A DNA stretch of 64,000 bases from Pseudomonadota bacterium (GCA_027622715.1 JAQBYN010000012.1:1-64000); one strand, 5' to 3'; counted from the first letter of the stretch, positions 8,576 through 19,301 are shown. Notes: generated by a model not told the origin, from the letters alone. Program-made: numbers and translations.

Positions 8576-9806
8576 CGACGGTGCCGACGAGCGCCTCGCT
8601 TGTGCAACCGGTCAGTCGCACTTGGACCGAGTGCCCAGGCGGAGCGTCCGAGTCGATTGCGACGGGCAGGAAGTGCGCCGTTCGAGCGAACCGTGGGACC
8701 TCAACGACCGCGTCGACGCGCGTGCCGATGAGACGATCGAATGTCGCGGCTAGGCACTGCTGCCCGGCAGCACGAAGCGCAGCTGCGCGCTCGCGACGGA
8801 CGGCCTTCGGTAGCGCGGGCATACGCGCGGCCGGCGTTCCCGCTCGTTCCGAGTAGGGAAAGACATGAAGCAACGCAAGATCAGCATCCGACACAAGAGC
8901 GAGCGTATTGGCAAACTGTTCGTCTGTTTCGGTTGGAAAGCCAGCAATGAAATCAGCACCAATCACGGTGTCGGGTCGCGCCGATCGCAACGCGCGGCAG
9001 ACGGCGACGACGTCCGCGCGTCGATGGCGGCGTGCCATACGCCGCAACACCATGTCGTCCCCCGACTGCACACTGAGGTGCCAGTGCGGCAGCAACCTTG
9101 GGTCGCGCGCATAGAGGTCGATCATGCGATCGCTAACCTCGACCGGATCGATAGAGGTAATGCGGACGCGCATGTCAGCTGGCAGCGACCCAAGTAACTC
9201 ACCGACCAAGTCGGCCAGTCCGGTTCGCGGCTGGAGATCCTTCCCGTAATCGCCGATATCGACGCCGGTCAGAACGACTTCCCGATATCCGTTCTCATAC
9301 AAGAGCGTTGATTGGGCGAGAATCTCCGGCAGTGAAACGCTGCGCGACGGACCTCGACCGAAAGGGATAATACAAAACGTGCACCGATGATCGCAGCCAT
9401 TCTGAATCTGCAGAAACGCCCGCGACCGCCCCTCGAACCCTTCAATCAAATGTCCCGCCGTTTCACTGACCGCCATGATGTCGCCGACCATTGGCGTCGC
9501 GTCGAGTTCGGCGAAGGCACGCGCGGTTAACTTTTCTTGGTTGCCGATGACCGCGTCGACCTCTTCCATCGCGGCGTAGCGCTCTGGGGTGATCTGTGCG
9601 GAGCAACCCGTGACGATGAGCGTCGCGTCAGGTTGTTCGCGGCGGAGTCTGCGAATCGCTTGGCGGGCCTGACGTTCGGCCTCTGCCGTTACCGCACAGG
9701 TATTGACGATCACGGCGTCGGTCAGCCCAGCCTCGGTCGCGCTGCGGCGAATAACTTCCGATTCATAGGCGTTGAGGCGGCAGCCGAAGGTGATCACATC
9801 GATCAT
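8568..9806 (-). CDS. mtaB: tRNA t6A37 methylthiotransferase MtaB
   Basis: Radical SAM enzyme that converts t6A37 to ms2t6A37 in tRNAs reading ANN codons. The N-terminal UPF0004 domain has the three cluster cysteines (TFGCRLNAYES, NTCAVT, GCSAQ). The radical SAM core carries GCDHRCTFCIIPFGRG, and a C-terminal TRAM-like domain completes the 412-aa protein. The short opening without extension and the FGCRLN motif favour MtaB over MiaB or RimO. It overlaps dapF by 4 nt upstream and ftsY by 8 nt downstream. Confidence 0.94.
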   Translation of the reverse strand: MIDVITFGCRLNAYESEVIRRSATEAGLTDAVIVNTCAVTAEAERQARQAIRRLRREQPDATLIVTGCSAQITPERYAAMEEVDAVIGNQEKLTARAFAELDATPMVGDIMAVSETAGHLIEGFEGRSRAFLQIQNGCDHRCTFCIIPFGRGPSRSVSLPEILAQSTLLYENGYREVVLTGVDIGDYGKDLQPRTGLADLVGELLGSLPADMRVRITSIDPVEVSDRMIDLYARDPRLLPHWHLSVQSGDDMVLRRMARRHRRADVVAVCRALRSARPDTVIGADFIAGFPTETDEQFANTLALVSDADLALLHVFPYSERAGTPAARMPALPKAVRRERAAALRAAGQQCLAATFDRLIGTRVDAVVEVPRFARTAHFLPVAIDSDAPPGHSVQVRLTGCTSEALVGTVDG

Positions 9807-10654
9807 GGCGCCACCGATCCAAGCCGGTCGGGATCGACGCTCCCGGAGAAACTTATTGCCACTGGTCCGGTCATCAGGACGTGGTCGTCCTCAGCGCGCC
9901 ATACGATCTCAAGCAGTCCGCCTGGGAGATGAACGGCAGCGCGGCGACCGCACAGGCCGCGGCGCGCCGCCGCAACCAGGGCTGCGCACGCTGCGGTGCC
10001 ACAAGCCAGTGTCAGTCCGACGCCGCGCTCCCACACCTTGAGCGTGATGTCCGTGCCATTGACTGATGCGAGGCTGATATTGGCGCCTTGCGGAAATGCA
10101 ACATGGTGTTCGAGCTCGCGCCCGAACTCACCAAGGTCGTAGCGCGTCGGATCATCGACAAAAAACACGGCGTGAGGGTTTCCCATATTGACCCCAACGG
10201 GGTCACCCAATGGGCCGGCGCTGGTTTCGATCGACACATCGAGATGCAGCGTATCCATCGCGTGCGCCAGTGGTATTTCCTGCCAATCGGTTCTGGCCGG
10301 GCCCATATCGACGGTCGTGTCGCCCACTGCGGTTCGGGATGCCGCCACCAGGCCGGATGCGGTTTCCAGTGTGATCGACTCGCGCTTTGACTCGTCGAGC
10401 AGCAGCGCCGCGACGCAGCGGGTTCCATTACCGCATGCGCCCACCTGGGCGCCGTCAGCATTGGCCATCGTGAGACTGGCATCGGCCCTGTGAGAATCGC
10501 CGATGATCATAATCTGGTCGAATCCAATGCCCCGGTGCCGGTCGGCGAGCGCCCGGACGCGGTCTGCCGACAATGCGACCGACCGCCCACGCGCGTCGAT
10601 AACGACGAAGTCGTTGCCCAGTCCATGCATTTTGACGAATTCAAGCGCGGCCAT
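9803..10654 (-). CDS. dapF: Diaminopimelate epimerase DapF
   Basis: Converts LL- to meso-diaminopimelate, the last shared step before lysine and peptidoglycan cross-linking. Both catalytic cysteines are visible: ACGNGTRC (Cys near 74) and TLACGTAAC in the C-terminal half. The N-terminal MHGLGNDFVVID signature is intact. Length, 283 aa, is normal. It is the first gene of the minus-strand group and is divergent from ffh across about 200 nt. Confidence 0.97.
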   Translation of the reverse strand: MAALEFVKMHGLGNDFVVIDARGRSVALSADRVRALADRHRGIGFDQIMIIGDSHRADASLTMANADGAQVGACGNGTRCVAALLLDESKRESITLETASGLVAASRTAVGDTTVDMGPARTDWQEIPLAHAMDTLHLDVSIETSAGPLGDPVGVNMGNPHAVFFVDDPTRYDLGEFGRELEHHVAFPQGANISLASVNGTDITLKVWERGVGLTLACGTAACAALVAAARRGLCGRRAAVHLPGGLLEIVWRAEDDHVLMTGPVAISFSGSVDPDRLGSVAP

Positions 10655-10712
10655 GCCGCGTTATATGGCTCAAACCGCTGAAAATCCAAGGTTTTCCCTG
10701 AAACCGTCATTC

Positions 10713-10741
10713 TTGACCCAATTCGGAGCCAAGCGTAAGGT
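10713..10741 (+). promoter_or_regulatory. Possible sigma70-type promoter for ffh
   Basis: TTGACC at 10713-10718 and TAAGGT at 10736-10741, separated by 17 nt, lie about 110 nt before the ffh start in the divergent dapF-ffh gap. The -35 element is good and the -10 is weak, so this is only a candidate. Confidence 0.35.
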
Positions 10742-10851
10742 CCGGCCCGTTCATTACGGTTTCCCCGTAAACCCGGCCCAACGCCGGTACGCCAGTCCGC
10801 GAAGTTTCGCGCACTGGCGCTTTTGGCGTTGTGCGTAGGCGATGAGATTCG

Positions 10852-12222
10852 ATGTTTGACGCCCTCCAAGAGAGACTTGGGGCCGTATTCGGCAGGCTAA
10901 CCGATCGCGGCGCCCTAAAAGAAAGCGACGTTGCCGAGGCGCTGCGCGAGGTTCGCGTTGCCCTGTTAGAGGCTGACGTCTCGCTCTCCGTCGTCAAAGA
11001 CTTTATCGCCCGGGTCCAGGAAAAGGCCGTCGGTGAGGAGGTTCTACGGAGCGTCACACCGGGTCAAATGGTCATCAAGGTTGTCCACGACCACCTTGTG
11101 GAGATGCTGGGCGCCGAGTCCGTTGGGCTGAACCTACGCGCAAATCCGCCTGTTCCCATCCTTATCGTTGGCCTCCAAGGCTCCGGCAAAACGACGACGG
11201 CCGCGAAAATCGCGATGCGCCTTCAGGAACGCGACAAGAAGAAGGTTTATCTCGCATCGCTTGACGTTTACCGCCCCGCCGCACAAGAGCAACTGCGGGT
11301 GCTAGGCGAACAAGCTGGCGTTCCGACCCTTCCTATCATCGCCGGACAGATGCCGATCGATATCGCACGCCGGGCGATGCAAGCCGCAAAACTACAAGGG
11401 TTCGACATCGTCGTCCTCGATACCGCCGGTCGGCTTCACGTCGACGGCGCGCTCATGAACGAGGTCGCCGCGATTCGGGATGCGGTCACGCCGTCCGAGA
11501 CCCTTTTGGTCGCGGACGCGTTGACCGGACAGGATGCCGTCAATGTTGCAGGTGAGTTCCACAAACACATCGGGCTCACAGGCATTGCCCTCACGCGGAT
11601 TGACGGCGACGGCCGCGGCGGTGCGGCGCTTAGCATGCGGGCGGTTACCGGGTGTCCGATCAAACTCCTTGGGACCGGCGAAAAACTCGACGCGCTAGAG
11701 GACTTTCATCCGAGCCGAATCGCCTCTCGCATCCTGGGCATGGGCGACATCGTCAGCCTTGTGGAAAAGGCGCAAGAGACAATCGACGCGGACGACGCGG
11801 CGCGCCTAGAAAAGAAGTTTCTCAAGGGCCAGTTCGACCTCAACGACATGGCCGCGCAGTTTCGCCAGATGCGGCGTATGGGCGGTATGAGTGGGTTGAT
11901 GGCGCTGCTGCCCGGCGTTGCAAAGGCGAAAAAGCAAATCGCTGAATCGCAATTGGACGACCGATTACTGCGTCGGCAAGAGGCGATCATTGGCTCGATG
12001 ACCGCGAAGGAACGCCTCGATATCCGCGTCCTTAATGGGTCCCGCCGCCGCCGGATTGCTGGCGGCGCCGGGGTCGAAATTCAAGACGTCAATCGACTGC
12101 TTAAACAGTACAAGCAGATTTCGACCATGATGAAAAAGGTCGGCAAGCTTGGCAAAAAGGGCAAAGGCTTATCGCCCGAGTCCCTGCGCAATCTGATCCC
12201 GCCACAACAATTCCCGCAATAA
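10852..12222 (+). CDS. ffh: Signal recognition particle protein Ffh
   Basis: GTPase and RNA-binding subunit of SRP. The NG domain holds GLQGSGKTTTAAKIA near 105-119, the DTAGRLHVD box and the TRIDGDGRGGAAL segment. The methionine-rich M domain follows from about 300 (MRRMGGMSGLMALLPG, then NGSRRRRIAGGAG for SRP RNA and signal-sequence contact). The product is 456 aa, full length. It leads a block of translation-related genes (rpsP, rimM, trmD, rplS), an order conserved in many proteobacteria. Confidence 0.98.
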   Translation: MFDALQERLGAVFGRLTDRGALKESDVAEALREVRVALLEADVSLSVVKDFIARVQEKAVGEEVLRSVTPGQMVIKVVHDHLVEMLGAESVGLNLRANPPVPILIVGLQGSGKTTTAAKIAMRLQERDKKKVYLASLDVYRPAAQEQLRVLGEQAGVPTLPIIAGQMPIDIARRAMQAAKLQGFDIVVLDTAGRLHVDGALMNEVAAIRDAVTPSETLLVADALTGQDAVNVAGEFHKHIGLTGIALTRIDGDGRGGAALSMRAVTGCPIKLLGTGEKLDALEDFHPSRIASRILGMGDIVSLVEKAQETIDADDAARLEKKFLKGQFDLNDMAAQFRQMRRMGGMSGLMALLPGVAKAKKQIAESQLDDRLLRRQEAIIGSMTAKERLDIRVLNGSRRRRIAGGAGVEIQDVNRLLKQYKQISTMMKKVGKLGKKGKGLSPESLRNLIPPQQFPQ

Positions 12223-12256
12223 TTTCTGATTTTCCAACCAAGAGGTAGGCAACACA

Positions 12257-12703
12257 GTGTCAACGAAGATTCGCCTTTCCAGAGCCGGCGCCAAAAAGCG
12301 CCCCTACTACCGGGTCGTGGTCGCCGACGTACGCAGCCCACGCGACGGCAAATTTATCGAGCGGCTTGGTTCGTACAATCCGTTGCTGCCAAAGACTGAC
12401 CCAAACCGCGTCAAAATCAACGCCGAACGGGTCAAGTATTGGCTAGACAACGGCGCGCTACCGACTGAGCGAGTGGCGCGTTTCCTCGGCGAGGCTGAAA
12501 TCATCGCAATGCCGGCGCAACGAAATAGCCCGCAAAAAAGCCAACCCAAGGCTAAAGCGCAGGAACGCTTGAAGGCCGCTGAGGATGCGAAGAATGCTGC
12601 CGCCGAGGCAAGCGCTGCGCCGCCGCCGCCAGAACCTGTCGCTGAGCCCGAACCTGCGGACAGCGCGCCGGACGCCGAAGAGGCTGCACCGCAGGCCGAG
12701 TAG
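12257..12703 (+). CDS. rpsP: 30S ribosomal protein S16 with extended tail
   Basis: The first 80-85 residues form the S16 core, starting [20 protein letters not shown]. The remaining 60 or so residues are a low-complexity Lys/Ala then Ala/Pro/Glu tail ([19 protein letters not shown] region). S16 is usually 80-90 aa, and long tails of this kind are known in alphaproteobacteria. Translation starts at GTG 12257, preceded by AGAGG. Confidence 0.97.
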   Translation: MSTKIRLSRAGAKKRPYYRVVVADVRSPRDGKFIERLGSYNPLLPKTDPNRVKINAERVKYWLDNGALPTERVARFLGEAEIIAMPAQRNSPQKSQPKAKAQERLKAAEDAKNAAAEASAAPPPPEPVAEPEPADSAPDAEEAAPQAE

Positions 12704-12706
12704 TTG

Positions 12707-13222
12707 GTGCAGGAATCGCGAGAGAAAATTCTTATGGGTGTCGTCACCCGAGCACACGGCATACGCGGCGAAGTGGTCGTGAAGTGGTTCGGAGGCGACC
12801 CAGAAGGGGTAAGTTCGTACAAGATGTTTCAGGACGAACAAGGCACACGAGAGTACCGGATCGACCGGGCGAGGCCGCTAAAAGGTGACACCTTTGTTGC
12901 GCACTTCACCGGCGTTGATTCGCGCGACGATGCCGACGCGCTTCGTGGCACCTCGTTGTTCGTGTACCGCGATACCCTGCCGCCCACAGATGGCGAGGAG
13001 TTCTACCTCATTGACCTTGTTGGCCTCGAAGCCATCGACGGTGATGGCCGGCCCGTCGGTCGGGTCTTGGCCATGCACAACTTTGGCGCCGGCGACATTA
13101 TCGAAATCGAGCCGACCGACGGCAGCGCGACAATAATGTTGCTGTTCAATCACGACAGCGTGCCCGAGATCGAGATCGGACGACGGATCGTCGTCAATCT
13201 GCCCGAGGAGTCTGAGAAATGA
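12707..13222 (+). CDS. rimM: Ribosome maturation factor RimM
   Basis: Assembly factor for the 30S head that binds S19. The N-terminal RimM barrel has [18 protein letters not shown], and a C-terminal PRC-barrel begins around residue 95 ([21 protein letters not shown]). I chose GTG 12707, the second codon after the rpsP stop; a TTG at 12704 is also possible. The ATG at 12734 would cut into the conserved N-terminus. The stop overlaps the trmD ATG (ATGA). Confidence 0.95.
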   Translation: MQESREKILMGVVTRAHGIRGEVVVKWFGGDPEGVSSYKMFQDEQGTREYRIDRARPLKGDTFVAHFTGVDSRDDADALRGTSLFVYRDTLPPTDGEEFYLIDLVGLEAIDGDGRPVGRVLAMHNFGAGDIIEIEPTDGSATIMLLFNHDSVPEIEIGRRIVVNLPEESEK

Positions 13223-13977
13223 CCCCGGCTGTGGGCCAGATCGACCATCCGACCGCGCCGCCCAATTGGACGGCGCAAGTGCTGACAATTCTTCCCGAGG
13301 CCTTTCCCGGGCCCCTTGGCTTGTCGCTGGCCGGCAAGGGCTTGGAGGCCGGGCTATGGGCCCTGGACGTTATCGACTTGCGGGACTTTGCAACCGACAA
13401 ACACCGCACCGTGGATGACGCGCCCTTCGGCGGCGGACCCGGGATGGTGATCAGACCTGACATCGTGGCGCGCGCACTTGATGACGCGGTAGCGCGTCAT
13501 CCGTCCGAGGCGCGTAGACAAATATATCTGTCGCCGCGCGGCACACCTCTGACCCAGCAACTGGTCAGGGATTTGAGCGAGGCTGACGTCGTAACCCTGA
13601 TTTGTGGCCGCTTCGAGGGCATGGACGAACGTGTTCTCCAGGCGCGCGAGATCGAAGAGGTGAGCCTTGGCGATTTCATCCTGTCGGGCGGTGAACCCGC
13701 AGCAATCGCGTTGATTGATGCCGTTGTTCGCCTCCAACCGGGGGTCATCGGCGACCACGAAAGTCTTTCGGAAGAATCTTTTGAGGGGGGACTTCTGGAG
13801 TACCCCCAGTACACCCGACCCAGAATTTGGGAGGGAATGGCAGTTCCCGACGTTCTGATCTCGGGGCATCACGAGCGAGTTCGCGAGTGGCGCAAGAGCG
13901 AAGCAAACAAAATCACCGAACAGCGACGGCCGGACCTCTGGCAGCGGACCGTCGAGTGCAGAAAGGCAAGGATTTAG
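13219..13977 (+). CDS. trmD: tRNA (guanine-N1)-methyltransferase TrmD
   Basis: SPOUT-fold enzyme that makes m1G37 in tRNAs to prevent +1 frameshifting. Recognisable are the opening [12 protein letters not shown], the substrate-binding [11 protein letters not shown], and the trefoil-knot SAM site [24 protein letters not shown] region near 155-178. It is 252 aa. It overlaps rimM by 4 nt and precedes rplS by 2 nt. Confidence 0.98.
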   Translation: MTPAVGQIDHPTAPPNWTAQVLTILPEAFPGPLGLSLAGKGLEAGLWALDVIDLRDFATDKHRTVDDAPFGGGPGMVIRPDIVARALDDAVARHPSEARRQIYLSPRGTPLTQQLVRDLSEADVVTLICGRFEGMDERVLQAREIEEVSLGDFILSGGEPAAIALIDAVVRLQPGVIGDHESLSEESFEGGLLEYPQYTRPRIWEGMAVPDVLISGHHERVREWRKSEANKITEQRRPDLWQRTVECRKARI

Positions 13978-13979
13978 CC

Positions 13980-14396
13980 ATGAACATTATCGAGCAACTT
14001 GAGAAGGACCAGGTGCAGCGTCTCGGCGCCGCGGTCCCGGAATTCGGCCCAGGCGATACGTTGCGTGTGAGCATCAAAGTCGTTGAGGGCGAACGCGAAC
14101 GCGTCCAGGTCTTTGAAGGCGTCTGTATTGCCCGCAAGAACCGCGGCCTCAATTCGGCGTTCACCGTCCGTAAGATTTCATACGGCGAGGGAGTCGAGCG
14201 GATCTTCCAGCTTCATTCACCGCAAATCGCGGGGATTGAGGTCATGCGCCGCGGCGCTGTTCGGCGCGCGAAGCTTTACTATCTACGTGGACGAACCGGC
14301 AAGCGGGCGCGCATCGCGGAGAAACGTGATGACCGCCGGCCGACGGACGCGGCCGAGAAAGGCGCCTCAGACAAAGGCGCAACTCCGAGCAAATAG
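13980..14396 (+). CDS. rplS: 50S ribosomal protein L19
   Basis: The core ([15 protein letters not shown] to [12 protein letters not shown]) is typical of L19, which lies at the 30S-50S interface. A charged tail of about 25 residues follows, giving 138 aa against the usual 115-130. The ATG is 2 nt after the trmD stop; the upstream extension of this frame lies inside trmD and is not used. Confidence 0.97.
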   Translation: MNIIEQLEKDQVQRLGAAVPEFGPGDTLRVSIKVVEGERERVQVFEGVCIARKNRGLNSAFTVRKISYGEGVERIFQLHSPQIAGIEVMRRGAVRRAKLYYLRGRTGKRARIAEKRDDRRPTDAAEKGASDKGATPSK

Positions 14397-14421
14397 ACGA
14401 GTAAGCGAAGGCAAGAGGACT

Positions 14422-15834
14422 ATGGCGAAGGCACGTACTCTATTCGACAAGATTTGGGACGCCCATCTTGTTAAGGAATTGGATGACGGCACGGCGGTCA
14501 TTTACATCGACCGCCACCTCGTCCACGAGGTCACGAGCCCTCAGGCGTTCGAGGGTCTGCGGCTGGCAGGTCGTAAAGTGCGCAGCCCTGAGAGAACGCT
14601 TGCCGTTCCAGACCACAATGTGCCGACAACTGCTGATCGGCTTGCGACAGTCAAAGATGAAGAGTCTCGGATTCAACTCGATGCGCTGAAAAAGAACGTC
14701 GCCGATTTCGACGTGCCCTACATTCCCATCGACGATATTCGCCAGGGAATCGTGCACATCATTGGACCGGAGCAAGGCCTGACACAGCCCGGCATGACAA
14801 TCGTTTGCGGTGATTCCCACACCGCGACGCACGGCGCCTTTGGCGCGCTGGCTTTTGGCATCGGCACGTCAGAAGTTGAGCACGTCCTCGCGACCCAAAC
14901 GTTGCTGATGAAACGTCCCGCCAACATGCGAATCTCTGTCGAGGGCGCGCTGAAAACCGGTGTGACGGCCAAGGACTTGATCCTCGCGATCATCGGCCGG
15001 ATCGGCACCGCCGGTGGCACCGGCCACGTCATCGAGTATGCCGGGCAGGCAATCCGCGATCTGTCGATGGAATCTCGGATGACGGTCTGCAACATGAGCA
15101 TTGAAGCGGGCGCACGCGCCGGGCTGATCGCGCCCGACGAGACGACCTATGCCTATGTCAAAGGACGGCCCATGGCACCAAAGGCCGGCCAGTGGGAGCA
15201 GGCCCAGGCGTATTGGGAATCGTTAGGCTCGGATGCAGACGCGACATACGACAAAGAGGTAACGATCAACGCGTCGGACATCGTGCCTCAGGTAACCTGG
15301 GGCACCAGTCCTGAAGACGTTGTTCCCGTGACCGGTCGCGTACCAAGCCCGGACGATGCCGAGGACGAGGCAAAAAAGGCAGCGATCACGCGCGCCCTAG
15401 ACTATATGGGGCTGACGCCCGGGACGCTGATTGCGGACATCAAAGTGGATCGCGTGTTTATCGGGTCTTGCACAAACGCGCGCATCGAAGACCTCCGCAA
15501 CGCGGCGGCGATCACCAAAGGACGCAAGGTCGCCGCCGGGGTGACGGCGTTGGTGGTACCGGGGTCAGGCCTCGTCAAACAGCAGGCCGAGGAAGAAGGT
15601 CTCGATCAGATATTTCTCGACGCCGGTTGGGAATGGCGCGAGCCGGGATGCTCAATGTGTCTTGGCATGAACCCGGACAAAGTCGGACCAGGCGAACGTT
15701 GCGCATCGACGTCTAATCGCAATTTCGAGGGTCGCCAAGGAACCGGCGCGCGGACCCATCTCGTCAGTCCGGCAATGGCGGCCGCTGCGGCTGTCACCGG
15801 GCACCTGACCGACGTGCGCGACCTCGCCACCTAA
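14422..15834 (+). CDS. leuC: 3-Isopropylmalate dehydratase large subunit LeuC
   Basis: Aconitase-family subunit that carries the [4Fe-4S] cluster for isomerising 2- to 3-isopropylmalate. Cluster cysteines are seen in [12 protein letters not shown] and [11 protein letters not shown], and the [17 protein letters not shown] opening is typical. It has 470 aa. The real start is ATG 14422 with AAGAGG upstream; the longer open frame upstream runs across rplS. The LeuD subunit follows after 11 nt. Confidence 0.98.
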   Translation: MAKARTLFDKIWDAHLVKELDDGTAVIYIDRHLVHEVTSPQAFEGLRLAGRKVRSPERTLAVPDHNVPTTADRLATVKDEESRIQLDALKKNVADFDVPYIPIDDIRQGIVHIIGPEQGLTQPGMTIVCGDSHTATHGAFGALAFGIGTSEVEHVLATQTLLMKRPANMRISVEGALKTGVTAKDLILAIIGRIGTAGGTGHVIEYAGQAIRDLSMESRMTVCNMSIEAGARAGLIAPDETTYAYVKGRPMAPKAGQWEQAQAYWESLGSDADATYDKEVTINASDIVPQVTWGTSPEDVVPVTGRVPSPDDAEDEAKKAAITRALDYMGLTPGTLIADIKVDRVFIGSCTNARIEDLRNAAAITKGRKVAAGVTALVVPGSGLVKQQAEEEGLDQIFLDAGWEWREPGCSMCLGMNPDKVGPGERCASTSNRNFEGRQGTGARTHLVSPAMAAAAAVTGHLTDVRDLAT

Positions 15835-15845
15835 CGGATCGAACA

Positions 15846-16445
15846 ATGGAAAAATTTGACGTTTTGAAAGGCACGGCGGCGCCGATGCCGCTTAAGAATA
15901 TCGACACCGATATGATTATTCCGGCCCAGTTTCTGAAGACCATTAAGCGAACGGGTCTTGGAAAGGTCGTATTCTTTCGCATGCGGTTCGACGATAAGGG
16001 CGCGGAAAAGCCGGATTTCATTTTGAATCAAGAGCCCTTCCGCGATGCCAAGATCATTGTCGCGGGGGACAACTTTGGCTGTGGATCGAGCCGTGAACAC
16101 GCGCCGTGGGCATTGGCCGATTTTGGCATTCGCTGCGTGATCTCGACGAGCTTCGCCGACATCTTCTTCAACAATTCCGCAAAGAACGGGATTCTGCTGA
16201 TCGTCGTGTCGGCGAGCGACCGAGATACGCTAATGAAGGACGCGCAGCAGGGCGCGACGCTCGCGATCGATCTTGCCAAACAGATCATCCGGCGCGCGGA
16301 CGGCTCCGAAGTGACGTTCGACGTTGAGCCCAATCGCAAGCACAACCTGCTGAACGGGCTCGACGACATCGGGCTGACGCTTAAGCATGAAACGGACATT
16401 ACGGATTTCGAAGAACGCTTGAGCGTCGAGCGCCCCTGGCTGTAG
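15846..16445 (+). CDS. leuD: 3-Isopropylmalate dehydratase small subunit LeuD
   Basis: Swivelling small subunit that completes the LeuCD active site. Diagnostic segments are [34 protein letters not shown] and [16 protein letters not shown]. Its 199 aa are normal. It lies between leuC and leuB. Confidence 0.98.
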   Translation: MEKFDVLKGTAAPMPLKNIDTDMIIPAQFLKTIKRTGLGKVVFFRMRFDDKGAEKPDFILNQEPFRDAKIIVAGDNFGCGSSREHAPWALADFGIRCVISTSFADIFFNNSAKNGILLIVVSASDRDTLMKDAQQGATLAIDLAKQIIRRADGSEVTFDVEPNRKHNLLNGLDDIGLTLKHETDITDFEERLSVERPWL

Positions 16446-16458
16446 GGAGGCCACCGAC

Positions 16459-17568
16459 ATGAACAACAAGAAACTTCTGGTTTTGGCCGGCGATGGCATC
16501 GGCCCTGAATGCGTGCAGCAAGCACTACGCGTTGTCGATTGGTTTGGACGCAACCGATCGCTTGCCTTCGACATTGAGGAAGACTTGGTTGGCGGCGCCG
16601 CCTACGACGTGCACGGAACCTCGTTGGCCGACACGACGATGCAAAAGGCCGTCGATGCCGATGCGATCCTTTTTGGTTCGGTCGGCGGGCCGAAGTGGGA
16701 TGGGGTGCCGCGCGATTTGCGGCCAGAGAACGGCCTACTACGCCTGCGAAAGCGCCTCGATTTGTTCGCCAATCTTCGGCCGGCGACAGTTTTTCCGGCC
16801 CTCGCGGAAGCCTCAAGCCTAAAGACCGAATTGGTATCCGGCCTAGACATCATGATCATTCGCGAACTCACCGGCGGGGTCTATTTCGGCGAACCTAAAG
16901 AGATCACGACCCTGCCCGATGGATCCAAGCGTGCGGTCGATTCGCAAATCTATACAACACGCGAGATCGCGCGCACGGCGCGGGTCGCCTTTGATCTGGC
17001 ACGGCAGCGCGGCAACAAAGTGTGCTCGGTCGAAAAATCGAACGTCATGGAAACCGGTGTGCTGTGGCGTGAAGTGGTGAGCGAAATTCACCGCGACGAG
17101 TACCCGGATATCAATTTGAGCCACATGTTGGCGGACGCGTGCGCGATGCAGCTGCTGCGTGCGCCCAAGCAGTTTGAGATCATCGTTACCGACAATCTGT
17201 TCGGCGATATGCTGTCGGATGAGGCCGCCATGTTAACCGGATCAATCGGGATGTTACCGTCAGCCTCGCTGGGTGCCCCGGATGCCCAGGGGCGGCGACC
17301 TGCGCTTTACGAGCCATGCCATGGCAGCGCGCCCGACATCGCGGGCCAGGGTATTGCCAACCCTTTGGCTGAGATATTGAGTTTTGCGATGCTATTGCGG
17401 TATTCGTTTGATCTGGTGGGCGAGGCAGTTCTAATCGAAACCGCGGTCGAGCGGGTCCTCGACGCAGGCCTTCGAACCGGCGACATCATGCAGCCCGGGA
17501 AAACCAAGGTCTCGACAGGCGCCATGGGCGATGCCGTCTTAGCCCAGCTGGACGCACTCGCGGCGTAG
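16459..17568 (+). CDS. leuB: 3-Isopropylmalate dehydrogenase LeuB
   Basis: NAD-dependent oxidative decarboxylase that yields the leucine 2-oxo precursor. It shows the family features [25 protein letters not shown], the metal-binding [17 protein letters not shown] and [22 protein letters not shown]. Length is 369 aa. The start is preceded by GGGAGG. It completes the leuCDB operon; leuA is not in the window. Confidence 0.98.
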   Translation: MNNKKLLVLAGDGIGPECVQQALRVVDWFGRNRSLAFDIEEDLVGGAAYDVHGTSLADTTMQKAVDADAILFGSVGGPKWDGVPRDLRPENGLLRLRKRLDLFANLRPATVFPALAEASSLKTELVSGLDIMIIRELTGGVYFGEPKEITTLPDGSKRAVDSQIYTTREIARTARVAFDLARQRGNKVCSVEKSNVMETGVLWREVVSEIHRDEYPDINLSHMLADACAMQLLRAPKQFEIIVTDNLFGDMLSDEAAMLTGSIGMLPSASLGAPDAQGRRPALYEPCHGSAPDIAGQGIANPLAEILSFAMLLRYSFDLVGEAVLIETAVERVLDAGLRTGDIMQPGKTKVSTGAMGDAVLAQLDALAA

Positions 17569-17591
17569 CGGCGGACAGTGGAGTCAGGACT

Positions 17592-18614
17592 ATGAGCTAC
17601 AAAGTTGCGGTCGTCGGCGCGACGGGAAATGTCGGTCGAGAGATTCTCAACATCCTAGAGGAACGTCAGTTCCCGGTCGGCGAGGTGGTGCCCCTCGCCT
17701 CAAGACGGTCGGTTGGGAAGGAAGTCGCCTACGGCGACAAGAGGATCAAGATTAGGGCGCTGGAGGACTACGATTTCAGCGGAACCGACATTGCGCTGTT
17801 TTCCGCAGGGTCGCCGATCTCTGAGCAATTCGCGCCGATCGCCGCCCGCGCTGGATGTGTCGTGATCGACAATTCATCACAGTTCCGAATGGATCCGGAC
17901 GTGCCATTGATCGTCCCCGAAGTGAATGCGGACGCCGTGTCAGGCTATTCGCGCAAGAACATCATCGCAAACCCTAACTGCTCCACCGCGCAGCTTGTTG
18001 TTGCGCTCAAGCCGATTCATGACGCTGCAAAGATCTTGCGCGTTGTGGTCTCGACCTATCAATCAACGTCCGGCGCCGGCAAGGAAGCGATGGACGAGCT
18101 CTTCAACCAAACCAAAGCAATCTACGTGAACGACCCGATTGTGCCAGTCGAGTTCACCAAACAGATCGCCTTCAACGTCATCCCGCATATCGATGTCTTT
18201 ATGGAAGACGGGTATACGAAGGAAGAGTGGAAGATGATGGCCGAGACCAAGAAGATTCTCGACCCAAAGATAAAGTTGACCGCGACATGTGTCCGCGTAC
18301 CGACATTTGTCGGCCATGCCGAAGCAGTGAACATCGAGCTTGAACGACCCATGTCGGCGGCTGAGGCCCGTGCGCTCTTGCGCGAATCACCGGGCCTTAT
18401 GGTCATCGACAAGCCCGAAGACGGCGGGTACATCACGCCGATCGATTGCGTAGGCGACTACGCGACTTTCGTCAGTCGCATTCGCGAAGACGCAACCGTC
18501 GAAAACGGACTCAACCTCTGGATCGTCTCCGACAATTTGCGTAAAGGCGCCGCCCTCAACGCCGTCCAGATTGCTGAAGCGCTGATCAATCGCTATCTGA
18601 AGAAAGCCGCTTAG
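17592..18614 (+). CDS. asd: Aspartate-semialdehyde dehydrogenase
   Basis: Reduces aspartyl phosphate to aspartate semialdehyde for lysine/DAP, threonine and methionine synthesis. NADP-binding VGATGNVGREIL is at the N-terminus, the catalytic cysteine lies in ANPNCSTAQLV (Cys 130), and the substrate-binding QSTSGAGKEAMDEL follows. Length is 340 aa. It lies 23 nt after leuB and is probably co-transcribed with the leu genes. With dapF and metZ also in the window, several aspartate-family steps are near each other. Confidence 0.98.
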   Translation: MSYKVAVVGATGNVGREILNILEERQFPVGEVVPLASRRSVGKEVAYGDKRIKIRALEDYDFSGTDIALFSAGSPISEQFAPIAARAGCVVIDNSSQFRMDPDVPLIVPEVNADAVSGYSRKNIIANPNCSTAQLVVALKPIHDAAKILRVVVSTYQSTSGAGKEAMDELFNQTKAIYVNDPIVPVEFTKQIAFNVIPHIDVFMEDGYTKEEWKMMAETKKILDPKIKLTATCVRVPTFVGHAEAVNIELERPMSAAEARALLRESPGLMVIDKPEDGGYITPIDCVGDYATFVSRIREDATVENGLNLWIVSDNLRKGAALNAVQIAEALINRYLKKAA

Positions 18615-18789
18615 GCACTGTCGGCAAGACCTACGACGGCGCGGTGGGCACTGCGCGGAAGTTGCGATCAGGGAATCCAGTTGCAACGGCGCTGCCGACA
18701 AATCCCGCGACGACGTGAACCAGAAATGACAGTGCGATCATGTGCGCAGCGCGCTCGCGCGGAGGCCCGCGGCAAATCGTTACGTTCGA

Positions 18790-18818
18790 TTGACTTGATC
18801 GATTGCTCGGTTTCTAAT
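18790..18818 (+). promoter_or_regulatory. Possible promoter of sdhCDAB
   Basis: The 291-nt asd-sdhC gap contains TTGACT (18790-18795), a 17-nt spacer and TCTAAT (18813-18818), about 88 nt before the sdhC ATG. The spacing is ideal and the elements fairly good. I see no other gene in this gap. Confidence 0.4.
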
Positions 18819-18905
18819 TGGCGTTCAATTTCGGCAAATAATCCGTTAGTCATCACCAGTGCAGTCCACCCGCCGTTACTGTCACGAGGCTGAAAGGTCG
18901 CGCAG

Positions 18906-19301
18906 ATGAGTGTGCATGATCGCCCTCTTTCTCCCCATCTCCAGGTATACCGGTGGCCGATATCGATGACCCTGTCGATTCTGCACCGTGTTACCGGTGT
19001 GGGCCTGGGCTTTGGAACCTTATTGATGGCGTACTGGTTGATCGCGGCAGCCGCTGGCCCCGATTGGTTTGCGACCGCGCAGACGTTTGTCGGCAGCATA
19101 TTAGGCAGATTGATTCTCCTCGGATTCACCGCGTCACTGATGTTTCATTTTTGCAACGGCATCCGCCATCTGTTCTGGGATGCCGGCAAGGGCTTTGAAC
19201 TCAGCACCGCACGAGCCAGCGGTATTTCCGTGTTCCTTGGGACCATCATTTTAACGGTCGCGACGTGGGCCATCGCCTACCTCGTTCGGGGGGATCTATG
19301 A
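18906..19301 (+). CDS. sdhC: Succinate dehydrogenase cytochrome b556 subunit
   Basis: Membrane anchor subunit of complex II with three helices. The signature RPLSPHLQVYRWPISMTLSI followed by LHRVTG is present, as is the heme-ligand region LMFHFCNGIRHLFWD. It has 131 aa. The stop overlaps the sdhD start by 4 nt (ATGA). Confidence 0.97.
   Translation: MSVHDRPLSPHLQVYRWPISMTLSILHRVTGVGLGFGTLLMAYWLIAAAAGPDWFATAQTFVGSILGRLILLGFTASLMFHFCNGIRHLFWDAGKGFELSTARASGISVFLGTIILTVATWAIAYLVRGDL

Noticed and set aside
14083-14421. Upstream extension of the leuC frame through rplS
   Set aside because: The stretch overlaps a clear L19 gene, and the LeuC N-terminus begins at ATG 14422.
18668-19129. A minus-strand frame across the asd-sdhC gap
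   Set aside because: It overlaps the sdhC coding region, and the product shows no domain; the gap better fits a promoter region.
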